The position numbers and the translations under genes are program-made. A stretch of DNA of 64,000 nt from Chloroflexota bacterium (lineage in GTDB: Bacteria; Chloroflexota; Anaerolineae; Anaerolineales; Villigracilaceae): contig JACRBJ010000074.1 of the NCBI GenBank assembly GCA_016234555.1, positions 1 through 64,000 of the forward strand. Direction: 5' to 3'. Below, piece by piece: positions 24,891 through 33,930 of the stretch. The notes beneath the pieces are model-generated. The model searched no databases. It saw nothing but the letters and a program-made list of their open reading frames with translations, and was not told where the DNA came from. Position 1 is the first letter of the stretch. Each line of letters begins with the position of its first letter.

Positions 24891-26321
24891 ATGACGCAAA
24901 TTGACTTTTCCATCATCCTCCCATTGACCATTCTCATCGCCTGGGCGTGTGTGCTTTTGCTGGTTGACCTCTTCATCCCGAAGGATCGCAAAGGCATCAC
25001 GGCATTCCTCGCCGCGTTGGGGCTGGCGCTCACGCTGGGATTCACCGTCACGCAAATCGGGCGAAGCGGCACAGGCTTCAACGGCATGGTAACGCTTGAC
25101 GGTTTCTCTATTTTCACCAGCGCCCTCATCCTTATCAGTGGCTTGCTTGGCATCGCCCTCGCCTACGGCTACCTCAAACGCATGGGCATCGAACGCGGCG
25201 AATACTACTCGCTGATGCTTTTTAGCATCACGGGCATGTCCCTGATGACCCAAGCCTCCGACCTTATCATCGTCTTCCTCGCGCTTGAATTGTTGTCCAT
25301 TCCATTGTATGTCCTTGCCGCCTTTGCCCGTCCCAACCTCCAGTCGGAAGAGGCGGGATTGAAATACTTCCTGCTTGGTTCGTTCTCCACTGGATTTATC
25401 GTCTACGGAATCGCGCTGGTCTTCGGTGCGACTGGGACGACGTCCCTGAGCGGGATCGTGGAATCAACCCCCAGTTTGCTCCTCACCATTGGGGCGGCTC
25501 TCCTCCTCATCGGCTTCGGCTTCAAGATTGCCGCCGTTCCCTTCCACATGTGGACTCCCGACGTCTATCAAGGCTCGCCGTCCGCCGTGACCGCGTTCAT
25601 GTCGTCGGGTGCAAAAATTGCAGGTTTTGCCGCCCTGCTGCGGGTGTTCGCCCTTGCCTTCCCCAACCTCTCCGCCGACTTGACCGACATCCTCTGGGTG
25701 CTGTCCGCGCTGACCATGATCGTCGGCAATTTCAGCGCCATTTCCCAGTCCAACATCAAACGCATGTTGGCGTATTCGAGCATCGCACATGCGGGCTATA
25801 TCCTGATGGCGTTTGTTCCGTTTGGGAACAAAGACGTCGTTGCGACTTCAGTCGCCGCTGGCTTGTTCTATCTCTTCGCTTACGTCCTGACCAACTTCGG
25901 CGCGTGGAGTGTGGTGATTGCCCTCGAAAAACTGGAAGGCAAGGGGCTGGAGATTTCCGATTACATGGGACTCGCCAAAAAGTATCCCGCCCTCGCCGCC
26001 GCCATGGCTGTCTTCATGCTCTCGTTGATCGGCTTTCCGCCCACGCTGGGAATGGTCGGCAAATTCTATCTTTTTAGTTCTGCAATTGAAGGCGGATTCA
26101 CAGGTCTGGCAATCATCGGTGTGCTGACTTCCCTTGTCTCGGCATATTACTATTTGCGAGTCGTGGTCAACATGTACATGCGCGAAGGCGACCCGACCAT
26201 CGAGCGTGAAGCCTGGCTGGATATCACCACCGCCGCCACAGCTATTGCGACGGTTGTGCTGAGTTTTATTCCGCAGGGATTGTTCCTGCTGGCAAGCGAC
26301 GCGGTGCTAAAGTTATTTTAG
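24891..26321 (+). CDS. nuoN: NADH-quinone oxidoreductase subunit N
   Basis: The third antiporter-like subunit and last gene of the nuo operon. 476 residues and about 14 membrane helices. Family features are FLALELLSIPLYVLAAF, EAGLKYFLLGSFSTGFIVYG, KIAAVPFHMWTPDVYQGSPSAVTAFMS and IKRMLAYSSIAHAGYILMA. The ATG at 24891 has GGAG upstream and follows the palindrome directly. Confidence 0.96.
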   Translation: MTQIDFSIILPLTILIAWACVLLLVDLFIPKDRKGITAFLAALGLALTLGFTVTQIGRSGTGFNGMVTLDGFSIFTSALILISGLLGIALAYGYLKRMGIERGEYYSLMLFSITGMSLMTQASDLIIVFLALELLSIPLYVLAAFARPNLQSEEAGLKYFLLGSFSTGFIVYGIALVFGATGTTSLSGIVESTPSLLLTIGAALLLIGFGFKIAAVPFHMWTPDVYQGSPSAVTAFMSSGAKIAGFAALLRVFALAFPNLSADLTDILWVLSALTMIVGNFSAISQSNIKRMLAYSSIAHAGYILMAFVPFGNKDVVATSVAAGLFYLFAYVLTNFGAWSVVIALEKLEGKGLEISDYMGLAKKYPALAAAMAVFMLSLIGFPPTLGMVGKFYLFSSAIEGGFTGLAIIGVLTSLVSAYYYLRVVVNMYMREGDPTIEREAWLDITTAATAIATVVLSFIPQGLFLLASDAVLKLF

Positions 26322-26341
26322 AAACAGTCTAACGAATTTAG

Positions 26342-26376
26342 AAACGGGACGGCGAATCCGCTGTCCCGTTTTTGTT
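26342..26376 (+). terminator. Terminator of the nuo operon
   Basis: AAACGGGACGGCG pairs with CGCTGTCCCGTTT (one G-T pair) around a 4-base loop and runs into TTTTTGTTTG. It lies 20 bases after the nuoN stop. Confidence 0.88.
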
Positions 26377-26431
26377 TGCTTGCCTTGGGTAGGGTAAAAC
26401 TAAGTGTTTTATTAGAGAGAGTTCCCGCTCA

Positions 26432-26459
26432 TTGACAATCTGGATAAAGTGGATAAAAT
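26432..26459 (+). promoter_or_regulatory. Sigma-70 promoter of the fasciclin gene
   Basis: TTGACA at 26432-26437, a 16-base spacer, then TAAAAT at 26454-26459. This is the clearest -35/-10 pair in the window. The ATG at 26526 lies about 60 bases downstream with GGAG before it. Confidence 0.75.
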
Positions 26460-26525
26460 AAGGACAATATCTTTGCAAAACCTGTGCAAATAATAGACAA
26501 CTTTAGAAATAGAAATGGAGAAAAA

Positions 26526-27515
26526 ATGAAACGCTTTTCAATGTTCGCAATGTTACTGGTAATTGCATCCCTAGTTATAGCAGCCTGTGCTCCCGCAGCC
26601 ACTCCCACCCCTGAGCTTCCTGCTCCCGCTGCCATGCCTGAGCCTACCGCCACCCCTGAGCCGATGCTCAAGGATATCGTGGATACAGCTGTCGCCGATG
26701 GTCGCTTTACAACCCTCGTAGCTGCAGTGGGAGCCGCTGGTTTGGTCGATACACTCAAAGGTGAAGGTCCGTTCACCGTTTTTGCCCCCACCGATGATGC
26801 ATTCGCCGCTTTGCCCGCTGGCACGGTAGACGAATTACTCAGGCCTGAAAACAAACAGAAATTGACCGACATCCTGCTCTACCATGTAGTTTCAGGTAGT
26901 GTGATGGCTGCCGATGTGACCGCTCTGACCAGCGCCGCCACCGTGCTTGGCAAGGATATTGCCGTAAAGGTCGATATGGGCAACGTTTACATCAACGAAG
27001 CGAAGGTTATCATCACCGATATCGCAACCTCCAACGGCATCATCCATGTCATTGACGCAGTGCTTCTTCCGCCCTCAGATGATGCCATGATGGAAGAAAA
27101 GAACACCATCGTTGACGTCGCAGTTGCTGACGGTCGCTTCAAAACCCTCGTGGCTGCGGTCACCGCCGCTGATCTGGTTGAAACCTTGAGCGGTGAAGGT
27201 CCCTTCACAGTCTTCGCCCCCACCGACGATGCCTTCGCCGCCCTGCCCGCTGGTACCCTCGACAGCCTGCTTCTACCCGAAAACAAACAGCAGTTGACCG
27301 ACATCCTGCTCTACCATGTGGTCTCTGGCAAGGTCATGGCTGCGGATGTGGTCACCCTCACCAGCGCCCCGACAGTTCTCGGCAAGGATGTTACAATCAC
27401 GGTCAAGGATGGTAAGGTCTTCCTGAACGACACCGTACAGGTCATCATTACCGATGTCGAAGCTTCGAACGGTATGATCCATGTAATTGACGCGGTACTT
27501 CTCCCGCCTCAGTAA
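26526..27515 (+). CDS. Lipoprotein with two fasciclin (FAS1) domains
   Basis: 329 residues. It starts with a lipoprotein signal (MKRFSMFAMLLVIASLVIAAC, cleaved before the Cys), then a Pro/Thr/Ala-rich linker of about 30 residues, then two FAS1 domains. Each domain shows the family pattern FTVFAPTDDAFAALPAGT and LTDILLYHVVSG, with a closing NGxIHVIDAVLLPP. FAS1 proteins are usually surface adhesion proteins. The two copies are highly alike, so this is a recent internal duplication. It is monocistronic between its own promoter and terminator. Confidence 0.92.
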   Translation: MKRFSMFAMLLVIASLVIAACAPAATPTPELPAPAAMPEPTATPEPMLKDIVDTAVADGRFTTLVAAVGAAGLVDTLKGEGPFTVFAPTDDAFAALPAGTVDELLRPENKQKLTDILLYHVVSGSVMAADVTALTSAATVLGKDIAVKVDMGNVYINEAKVIITDIATSNGIIHVIDAVLLPPSDDAMMEEKNTIVDVAVADGRFKTLVAAVTAADLVETLSGEGPFTVFAPTDDAFAALPAGTLDSLLLPENKQQLTDILLYHVVSGKVMAADVVTLTSAPTVLGKDVTITVKDGKVFLNDTVQVIITDVEASNGMIHVIDAVLLPPQ

Positions 27516-27547
27516 ATATCTCTCCTCCTGTATTGAAATGTAAGAAG

Positions 27548-27586
27548 AAAGGACAGGCAATCGCCTGTCCTTTTGATTTGTTTTTG
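27548..27586 (+). terminator. Terminator after the fasciclin gene
   Basis: AAAGGACAGGC (27548-27558) and GCCTGTCCTTT (27563-27573) form a perfect 11-bp stem with an AATC loop, followed by TTGATTTGTTTTT. On the other strand it could also serve the convergent DUF2721 gene. Confidence 0.88.
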
Positions 27587-27589
27587 CTA

Positions 27590-27997
27590 TCAACCCTTTT
27601 TCTTTTTTTCGCTTTCCAATTCAGCCAGCAGCAAATCCAATGCGCCGACGGAGATTTGTAACTCGCGCAACGAAATCACCATCGAGACGATCATCAGGAT
27701 CAGGGCGATGGCGAAGCTCCACTGTCCAGCCGTGATCCAGCCCGCAAAGAGGGCGAACATGCTGGTCACGCAGAACAAGAGACTGAGTACGCCAAATATC
27801 TGCATGTCGCGGATCAAATAGATGCGGTAGCGCAGGTTGGCAATTTGTCCCAGGATGTTGTTGTCGTTTTCAGCCTGGTAACGGTCATGCAGGTTGCGGA
27901 TGATGGTCGCCAGGGTGAGGAAGCGGTTGGTATATGCCAGCATCAACAGGGATACCGTGGGAAAAAGCAATGCGGGGGTGGTGAGATTAATTTCCAT
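27590..27997 (-). CDS. DUF2721-like small membrane protein
   Basis: 135 residues from the ATG at 27997 (MEINLTTPALLFPTVSLLMLAYTNRFL). There are three hydrophobic segments: one at the N-terminus and two in the middle (IFGVLSLLFCVTSMFALFAGW and WSFAIALILMIVSMVISL). TNRFLTLATIIRNLHDRY matches the pattern of DUF2721. The function is not known. It overlaps the end of the HD-GYP gene by 11 bases on the same strand, so it is probably cotranscribed and coupled to it. Confidence 0.7.
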   Translation of the reverse strand: MEINLTTPALLFPTVSLLMLAYTNRFLTLATIIRNLHDRYQAENDNNILGQIANLRYRIYLIRDMQIFGVLSLLFCVTSMFALFAGWITAGQWSFAIALILMIVSMVISLRELQISVGALDLLLAELESEKKKKG

Positions 27998-29672
27998 GCG
28001 TCGGATTATATCGCTGTGTCGCGGCATTCGCTGGAGGGTTACGCCGTTGTGCGATCTCTGCCATCACAAGGGCGCGGATTTGCATCCATTCCTCTTCGGG
28101 GACGGAGAGAAAGGCTTCCACAGCTTGTGGGTCGAATTGTTTGCCAGCCTCCTCCTCGATGACTTTTCGCGCGGCTTCGTAGGAACAACCGTGCCGGTAG
28201 GGTCGGTCAGAAGTCAGTGCATCGAAGGTGTCGGCAATGGCGAACAGCCGTGCCCCAATTGGGATTTCCTCGCCGTGCAAACCGTAGGGATAGCCCGTGC
28301 CATCCCACTTCTCCTGATGACAGATCACGATTTGGATTTCCTCTCTCAGGTAGGGAATCCCAGCCAGCATGTTGTAACCCGCCACCGGGTGGCGCTCCAT
28401 GACCATGCGTTCCTTGTCGTCCAGTGAGCCGGGCTTGTGCAGCACTGCATCCGGTACGCCGATTTTGCCGATGTCGTGGATGAGCGCCCCGCGGCGGATG
28501 TTCTTGGTGGTGTCCTTATTCAGCCCGATTTTTTCCGCAAGGCGTGAGGTGTATTCGACCACGCGGCGTGAATGTCCTTCGGTCTCGCGGTCGCGCAGGT
28601 CGAGTGCGGCAGACAGGGCATCGAGGGTCAGGTCGTAACTGGTTTGCAGGTCAGCCACCAGTTGGGCGTTGCTGACCGCCAGCGCGGCGCTGTCAGCAAT
28701 CGAGCGGAACAGGTCGAGGTCGTCCTTGTTGAAGAGTTGTCCGTCGCGCTTGTTGACAGCCTGAATCGCGCCGATGGATTTATCCTCCAGCACGAGCGGC
28801 ACCGTCATCAGTGAGCGGGTGACAAAGCCCGTTTTTTCGTCCACCGAGCGGGCGCGGCGCGGGTCGTTCTGTGCGTCCTTGATGATGATGGATTCCTGTT
28901 TGGCGACGCTCGTGCCGACGATGCTGGGCTCGTTCAGCGGGACAGACAAACCCTTGAGTGCCTCGGCGCTAGCCCCCCTTGCATAACGGCACTTGATGAC
29001 GCCCGCCTCTTCGTCCACCAGCCAGATGGATTGAGCCTCGGCATTGATGGCTTTGTTGACCGACACGAAAATGCGGGGGATGAGTTCGTCGATGTCCAGC
29101 GTTTGATGCAGGTGACGACTGATCTGATTGAGCATTCTCTGCCGTTCGGCGGAGCGGTTTTGCCGTTCGAATAGCTGTGTATTTTGGACAGCGGTGGCGA
29201 TGTGTCTAGCGAGTTCGCTGACGGAATCGCGGTCATCACTGGAGTAGGACTCCCCATCGGTTTTGTTCATGACGTTGAGTTCACCCACCAACTTTCCCCG
29301 CGCTGTGAGCGGGATACTGACCATGCTGCAGATGTCAACCCCGAAGTGGCGCCGGTAGTCCCCGGCGTCCATCCATTTTGACTGATGCGAGTCGTCCACC
29401 TTCACCAACCTGCCAGAAACCGTACGGTATGCGGAGATGAATTTCCGTGCCCGCATCGCACTGCCGGGTATTTTCTCCACCTGCGCCCCGGTGGCGTGCG
29501 TACATTTGACCTCGGTCTCAGCCTCGTTGAGCAGCCAGATCAAAGCCCCTTCGCTGTTGACAGTTGCCTGCAATTGCCTGAGCGCGGAAAGCAGGACGGG
29601 ATCAAGTTCCAGCATCGAGCGAAATGCCTGCCCTAATTCCAGCAGCACGGACGAAGAGATGGATGTTGCCAT
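27987..29672 (-). CDS. GAF-GAF-HD-GYP signalling protein
   Basis: 561 residues, soluble. Two GAF sensor domains (about 15-165 and 190-350) are followed by an HD-GYP domain (about 355-530). Catalytic motifs are present: HSRRVVEYT, IHDIGKIGVPD, ERHPVAGYNML, CHQEKWDGTGYPYGLHGEEIP and ADTFDALTSDRPYR. HD-GYP proteins typically degrade cyclic di-GMP or related nucleotides. The first His of the usual HHExxDGxGYP motif is Cys-His here, so the metal site may differ slightly. A strong AAGGAG precedes the start. It overlaps the DUF2721 gene downstream. Confidence 0.9.
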   Translation of the reverse strand: MATSISSSVLLELGQAFRSMLELDPVLLSALRQLQATVNSEGALIWLLNEAETEVKCTHATGAQVEKIPGSAMRARKFISAYRTVSGRLVKVDDSHQSKWMDAGDYRRHFGVDICSMVSIPLTARGKLVGELNVMNKTDGESYSSDDRDSVSELARHIATAVQNTQLFERQNRSAERQRMLNQISRHLHQTLDIDELIPRIFVSVNKAINAEAQSIWLVDEEAGVIKCRYARGASAEALKGLSVPLNEPSIVGTSVAKQESIIIKDAQNDPRRARSVDEKTGFVTRSLMTVPLVLEDKSIGAIQAVNKRDGQLFNKDDLDLFRSIADSAALAVSNAQLVADLQTSYDLTLDALSAALDLRDRETEGHSRRVVEYTSRLAEKIGLNKDTTKNIRRGALIHDIGKIGVPDAVLHKPGSLDDKERMVMERHPVAGYNMLAGIPYLREEIQIVICHQEKWDGTGYPYGLHGEEIPIGARLFAIADTFDALTSDRPYRHGCSYEAARKVIEEEAGKQFDPQAVEAFLSVPEEEWMQIRALVMAEIAQRRNPPANAATQRYNPTHGN

Positions 29673-29811
29673 GAATTTTTCTCCTTACCGATAAAAAAAG
29701 ACGCCTGTGTATTTTCAGTATACAGCGGATTAAGGCGAATCAAAAGCGTCTCCGGCCATATTTTCAGGCAGGTCCGGTAAGGATGTGGTCAACCACGATG
29801 TCTAATGTGCA

Positions 29812-30234
29812 ATGAAAAATATTCTTATTAAATGGTTCATGGCAGCCAACGCCTTCCTGATCAAAATCAGCAGGGGGCGGATTGGCAGTAAACTCGGCAC
29901 ACAGACCATCCTGATCCTGCACACGGTTGGACGAAAGTCCGGCCAGCCGCGCAGCATCCCGATTGCGTATTTCTTTTACGAGGGGAAGTATCTCGTCGTG
30001 GAATCCAATTGGGGCAGGGATAACCACGCCGACTGGTATTTCAATTTGCGGAAACAGCCGCAAGCCGGCATCGAAGTGAAGGGCAGGATGATCAGGGTCA
30101 ATGCGCGGTTTGCCGAGGGTGAGGAATACACCCGCCTATGGGAATATGTCACCGGGAAACACCCGCCCTACCTGAAATATCAAAAGATGACAGAGAGAAA
30201 GATTCCAGTTGCGGTTTTCGAACCAATGACATAA
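29812..30234 (+). CDS. Ddn-type nitroreductase family protein (deazaflavin-dependent)
   Basis: 140 residues, a single split-barrel domain. LHTVGRKSGQPRSIPIAYFFYEGKYLVVESNWGRD followed by WYFNLRKQPQAGIEVKG is the typical pattern of the Ddn/F420-dependent quinone reductase family. It would use reduced deazaflavin F420, a cofactor found in some Chloroflexota, although flavin-using members also exist. TCTAAT five bases before the ATG hints at another leaderless start, but the match is weak. A perfect hairpin follows the gene. Confidence 0.8.
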   Translation: MKNILIKWFMAANAFLIKISRGRIGSKLGTQTILILHTVGRKSGQPRSIPIAYFFYEGKYLVVESNWGRDNHADWYFNLRKQPQAGIEVKGRMIRVNARFAEGEEYTRLWEYVTGKHPPYLKYQKMTERKIPVAVFEPMT

Positions 30235-30236
30235 GC

Positions 30237-30269
30237 AGACCTCGGAGGTTTCCAAAACCTCCGAGGTCT
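30237..30269 (+). terminator. Perfect 15-bp hairpin after the Ddn-type gene
   Basis: AGACCTCGGAGGTTT and AAACCTCCGAGGTCT are exact inverse copies around CCA, followed by TTCG. It serves as a terminator for the plus gene and possibly for the convergent acyltransferase. The AGACCT...AGGTCT ends recall the element at 12250-12345. Confidence 0.75.
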
Positions 30270-30299
30270 TTCGTACCAAGCGTCTCGATCGCGCGGCCA

Positions 30300-31304
30300 T
30301 TATTCCCTTATCTTCAACTCAAACAAGTACGGGAAGTTCAACCTGTCCGATAGTTTTTGCAGGATGATGGGCGCAACCAGCGCGAAGACCGTCCCGATGA
30401 CGATGTGCGCGACCCAGTTCTGGACGCCGGCAAACAACAGTACCATCCTCATCCCAACCCCTGCCAGCATGTGGACAAGGTAGATTTGCAGGGAATACGT
30501 CCCAAGCGTCTGTAAAAATTTTGCGATGCCTTTCCTCGCCAGATACTGCGCCAGCGCGGAACATGCCACAGTGCCGATAATGGACAAGGACAGAAAATAA
30601 AGGGGGTGGGGATCATCGAACAGCCGCACAGGGTTGATTAGACGCTCGAAAACAAAATATCCCGAACCGATCAGGATTCCAAGGAGCAGGATAACAACCC
30701 ACAGGGGAATTTCATATTTCTCCGCCTGCATGAAATACTTTCCAAACAGGACGCCGCTCACGAAAAAGATGAAGTGAGCCGAAAAGCCTCTCAACGCCAT
30801 GATGCCCGTTGGGAGCGGATAAAGGAACAGTATCGCGGCGGCGACGAACATGATTGCGTTGGAATACCTGCCCAAACGGCTGAACCCGGCGTATAGGACG
30901 TGCATGATCAGCAACGCATACAGGAACCAGAATTGTCCCCAGGGGCGATAGAGGATTACCGCCATGTCGGACAGGGTCGCCCCCTGCTGGGTCTGACTCG
31001 AAAAGATTATCTCCACGCCGAGCTGAAAGATGGACCAGACGAGGTAGGGATAAAAGATGCGCAGGAGTTTGTCGGTTAAATATTCTTTCATGCCGCGCTT
31101 GCGAAGACTGCCCTCCACGAACAACCCGGAGAGGAAAAAGAAGAACGGCATGTGAAAGCTGTAGATGATGCTGTCCGAGAGTTTGAAAAAATGCGCGGGG
31201 ATATCGATTCCCCCGTGGTAGGCGCTGCTCAACAAGTGAGCGTAGACCATCAAAATAATGCCAATGCCTTTGCTGTAATCGACCCAGTTCGAGCGAGTAC
31301 TCAT
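30300..31304 (-). CDS. Membrane acyltransferase (acyltransferase family 3)
   Basis: 334 residues with about ten hydrophobic segments. The N-terminus WVDYSKGIGIILMVYAHL and SFHMPFFFFLSGLF are hallmark motifs of family 3 acyltransferases (OafA/WecH-like), which O-acetylate sugars or lipids at the membrane. The ATG at 31304 has AGGAAG upstream; a longer frame reaching 31577 lacks a good start and would run into the divergent promoter. The substrate is unknown and no sugar-synthesis genes are adjacent. Confidence 0.85.
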   Translation of the reverse strand: MSTRSNWVDYSKGIGIILMVYAHLLSSAYHGGIDIPAHFFKLSDSIIYSFHMPFFFFLSGLFVEGSLRKRGMKEYLTDKLLRIFYPYLVWSIFQLGVEIIFSSQTQQGATLSDMAVILYRPWGQFWFLYALLIMHVLYAGFSRLGRYSNAIMFVAAAILFLYPLPTGIMALRGFSAHFIFFVSGVLFGKYFMQAEKYEIPLWVVILLLGILIGSGYFVFERLINPVRLFDDPHPLYFLSLSIIGTVACSALAQYLARKGIAKFLQTLGTYSLQIYLVHMLAGVGMRMVLLFAGVQNWVAHIVIGTVFALVAPIILQKLSDRLNFPYLFELKIRE

Positions 31305-31445
31305 GAAGATTGCTTCCTGTATTTTGAATTTGCCCTGAATGGCCCGGGTAAAACCATCCTTTGCAAGCGGCTGGATGGACGGAATCAGTTTACGGGTGGA
31401 GCCGCCCCGAATATAGCACCCGACGGCATTCCTGCCAAGCTGGCG

Positions 31446-31451
31446 TATAAT
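31446..31451 (+). promoter_or_regulatory. -10 box TATAAT of the GNAT gene
   Basis: GGCGTATAAT, a perfect -10, ends 7 bases before the ATG at 31459, so transcription would begin at the start codon. The same GGCGTATAAT word occurs at 39105-39114. No Shine-Dalgarno is present. Confidence 0.55.
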
Positions 31452-31458
31452 ATCCCCA

Positions 31459-32454
31459 ATGTCCTCGATTACCATTCCAGCGCGCGCGGAACAGCATCCG
31501 AACCTGCGCCCGCTCAATGTTTTGCGAGACCTGCCCGCGGTGGCGGACTTGATCGAACTTTGTTTTTCCAGCACCATGGATAACGAAGGGAGACAGTATG
31601 TTCAGGATATGCGGCGCACGGGGAATGACAACTCCTTTGTCCGCTGGGCAAACCGCGCCGCTGAAACCACCTCGCTGCCGTTAAGTGGATATATCTGGGA
31701 GGAAAACGGCAGGGTGATCGGGAACGCCAGCCTCATCCCGTTTCGATACAAAAAGCAGCGCATTTATCTCATCGCAAATATTGCGGTGCACCCCGACTTT
31801 CGCCGCAGGGGGATTGCAGACGCCCTGACCCGTCGTGCCATGCAACATGCCCGCGATAAAAATGTGGATAACATCTGGCTGCACGTCCGCGACGACAACG
31901 CCGGCGCAATCGAACTCTACAGGAAGCTTGGGTTTGTGGAACGCGCCCGCCGCACCTCATGGCAGGCGCATACCGATCCCCACATTTCGACCCCGCAGAC
32001 GGAGTGTGTCGTTACAGGCAGGCATGCGGATTATTGGCGCACCCAACTCGACTGGCTTTCCCGTCTTTACCCCGACCACTTAGCCTGGCACCGCAACTGG
32101 GATTTCAAATCCCTTCGACCCGGCCTTTGGAACTGGCTCTACCTGCTGTTCGTGGATATCAACATCCGACAGTGGGTTGCCATTGGGAAAGATCATTCTT
32201 CGGGGAGTTTGGGTAGCATGGAGGCGGCGCTGGCGTGGATTCCCTACGGGCGCGGCGAATCCCTTTTTGCGGCAACAGGCGAAGGGTCAAATCCGGCAGC
32301 CCTGATCGCGCTGCTGCTCCAGGCGCGGCGCGAGCTGGCTCATACTTATTCCTCCATCACGCTTGAATTTCCAACGGGCAACTTTGATAACGCCATCCAA
32401 GCTGCGGGTTTCAAACCCCTGCGTACCCTGATCTGGATGCAGGCAACTTCGTAG
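31459..32454 (+). CDS. GNAT-family N-acetyltransferase with a C-terminal extension
   Basis: 331 residues. The GNAT core is at about 15-165: RPLNVLRDLPAVADLIELCF, then IANIAVHPDFRRRGIADALTRRAM, which includes the acetyl-CoA loop R-R-x-G-I-A, and NAGAIELYRKLGFVERAR. A second half (about 190-331) contains ALIALLLQARRELAHTYSSITLEFP and IQAAGFKPLRTLIWM, which looks like a second, degenerate GNAT fold. The substrate is unknown. The gene stands alone, divergent from the acyltransferase. Confidence 0.8.
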   Translation: MSSITIPARAEQHPNLRPLNVLRDLPAVADLIELCFSSTMDNEGRQYVQDMRRTGNDNSFVRWANRAAETTSLPLSGYIWEENGRVIGNASLIPFRYKKQRIYLIANIAVHPDFRRRGIADALTRRAMQHARDKNVDNIWLHVRDDNAGAIELYRKLGFVERARRTSWQAHTDPHISTPQTECVVTGRHADYWRTQLDWLSRLYPDHLAWHRNWDFKSLRPGLWNWLYLLFVDINIRQWVAIGKDHSSGSLGSMEAALAWIPYGRGESLFAATGEGSNPAALIALLLQARRELAHTYSSITLEFPTGNFDNAIQAAGFKPLRTLIWMQATS

Positions 32455-32514
32455 TGCGCGCTGCGTATTTATTTGTAACACGAAGTTTTTTATGCAATTC
32501 AGAAAGGAGTATGA

Positions 32515-32892
32515 ATGACGAAATTTGTAATCCGCTGGGCGATCAACGCGGTGGCTTTATATGCCGCAGTCTGGCTTGTGCCCGGCATCGAACTCCGCGG
32601 CGACTGGACGGGCATCATCTGGCTGGCGCTTATCTCCGGGCTGTTGAACGCGCTTGTGCGCCCGGTGCTGAAATTCCTCACCTGCCCGCTGATCATCCTC
32701 ACGTTGGGGCTCTTTACCATCATCATCAACACCGCCCTGCTGATGCTCACCAGTTGGATCGGTCAGTCGCTTGGCATTGGTCTCACCGTGGACGGTTTCT
32801 GGACCGCCGTTCTCGGCAGCCTGGTCATCAGCGTTGTCAGCATCATTATGAGCGTGATCTTCCGCGATGAGTTGAAAGGGAAAAAAATCTAG
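32515..32892 (+). CDS. Small membrane protein of the phage-holin-4 superfamily (mycobacterial type)
   Basis: 125 residues with four hydrophobic segments. ALISGLLNALVRPVLKFLTCPLIILTLGLFTIIINTALL is the typical core of these short proteins, which despite the family name occur widely in bacterial chromosomes with unknown role. The start is well supported by AAGGAG six bases upstream. A terminator follows. No phage genes are nearby, so a prophage origin is unlikely. Confidence 0.85.
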   Translation: MTKFVIRWAINAVALYAAVWLVPGIELRGDWTGIIWLALISGLLNALVRPVLKFLTCPLIILTLGLFTIIINTALLMLTSWIGQSLGIGLTVDGFWTAVLGSLVISVVSIIMSVIFRDELKGKKI

Positions 32893-32905
32893 AAACGATC
32901 ATGAG

Positions 32906-32942
32906 AATCGGGCGGTCGCTGCTACGGCCGCCCGATTTGTTT
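32906..32942 (+). terminator. Terminator after the holin-like gene
   Basis: AATCGGGCGG (32906-32915) pairs with CCGCCCGATT (32928-32937), followed by TGTTTTTC. Confidence 0.85.
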
Positions 32943-32964
32943 TTCAGTCCTGGGTGACAAATCC

Positions 32965-33222
32965 TCAAACGGGTTTATGGCGCCGGGTCAGGTACCAGAC
33001 CAGAAGGGGAATCGCGATCAGGATAATGCCGAGGCAAACTCCGCCCAGACCAGCCCATAGGACGGAGGATTGGTCGAGGTTGGTGTCCAGTTTTAGTTGA
33101 GCCTTGTCTGCCAGTAGACCCAGCCCGGCGATGAGGAGTCCGCCAGCAGCGGAGAGAATCCCTGGAAGGCCGCACAGGATAAGGGAGACAATTGTCAAAG
33201 CAAGACCTGTTTTCTGATTCAT
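32965..33222 (-). CDS. Small membrane protein, unknown function
   Basis: 85 residues with three hydrophobic stretches (ALTIVSLILCGLPGILSAAGGLLIAG, then WAGLGGVCLGIILIAIPLLVWYL) and a basic tail RRHKPV. I do not recognise a family. It starts 12 bases after the HD-domain gene on the same strand and so is probably cotranscribed with it. Confidence 0.6.
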   Translation of the reverse strand: MNQKTGLALTIVSLILCGLPGILSAAGGLLIAGLGLLADKAQLKLDTNLDQSSVLWAGLGGVCLGIILIAIPLLVWYLTRRHKPV

Positions 33223-33234
33223 CGGCTGTTCATC

Positions 33235-33924
33235 TCACTCCTTTGCTTTGAATGATTGGAATAGCATTTTCTCGATGTGACCATCCGCCTGCACCTCGTC
33301 CGTCAGTTGGGTGATGAAGTCTTCGATAAAGGCTTTCTTCTCGTTCAGGATTTGCCTTGCCCCGTCTGTATTCAAAATCGAAAATTCCTGGTCGCAGAAG
33401 GGGATTTCGTGTTCGATCAGCCTTTGACGAAGCTCATAAAAGAAGAACGCGGAATTGCGTTCCAGCCAGTTGCCCGCCATGAAAATGGACATGACGCCGA
33501 TCTCATCCAGAACGTCCGCGTCCTTCAAGACCGCCTTGCTGTAATCCCGCTCCCTGACCTTTTTGTTGGAATGGTCGGCGATCATTTCGAGCACGCGCTT
33601 GATGTCGTCTTCCGTCAGGCTGGATTGACGCCGAAACCAGGGTTCCGCCATGTCCGCGCCGAGTTTGCCGTGATTTTCCACGTTCTCCATGCGGGCAAGG
33701 TCGTGCAAAATGGCGGCAAGCCGGATCAGGATGATTTCATGCTCGGATAGCGAATGCCGTTCATGAGCCAGAATTTTCACGGCGTAAGCTTCCACCCGCA
33801 GGGAGTGGAGGACTGCGAAGCGCCAGTCCTTCCGCCAGGGATGTTTGGTCTCGACCTGGCGTTGTTTCCCGTCGAAGGACTGGAGCAGAAATTCGCGGGC
33901 TTCATCGAGGATGGTTGTTGTCAT
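33235..33924 (-). CDS. HD-domain phosphohydrolase
   Basis: 229 residues. The HD metal-binding motif is visible: HSLRVEAYAVKI, then LAAILHDLARMEN, IADHSNKKV and VLKDADVLDEIG, the order found in HD hydrolases that act on nucleotides or other phosphates. No additional domain is present. The gene lies 6 bases downstream of the PhzF-like gene and is likely translated from the same transcript. The substrate cannot be told from the sequence. Confidence 0.8.
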   Translation of the reverse strand: MTTTILDEAREFLLQSFDGKQRQVETKHPWRKDWRFAVLHSLRVEAYAVKILAHERHSLSEHEIILIRLAAILHDLARMENVENHGKLGADMAEPWFRRQSSLTEDDIKRVLEMIADHSNKKVRERDYSKAVLKDADVLDEIGVMSIFMAGNWLERNSAFFFYELRQRLIEHEIPFCDQEFSILNTDGARQILNEKKAFIEDFITQLTDEVQADGHIEKMLFQSFKAKE

Positions 33925-33930
33925 GGGGAA

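Noticed and set aside
32515..32892. Prophage remnant because of the holin-family name
   Set aside because: The family is common on chromosomes and no other phage-like gene is near.
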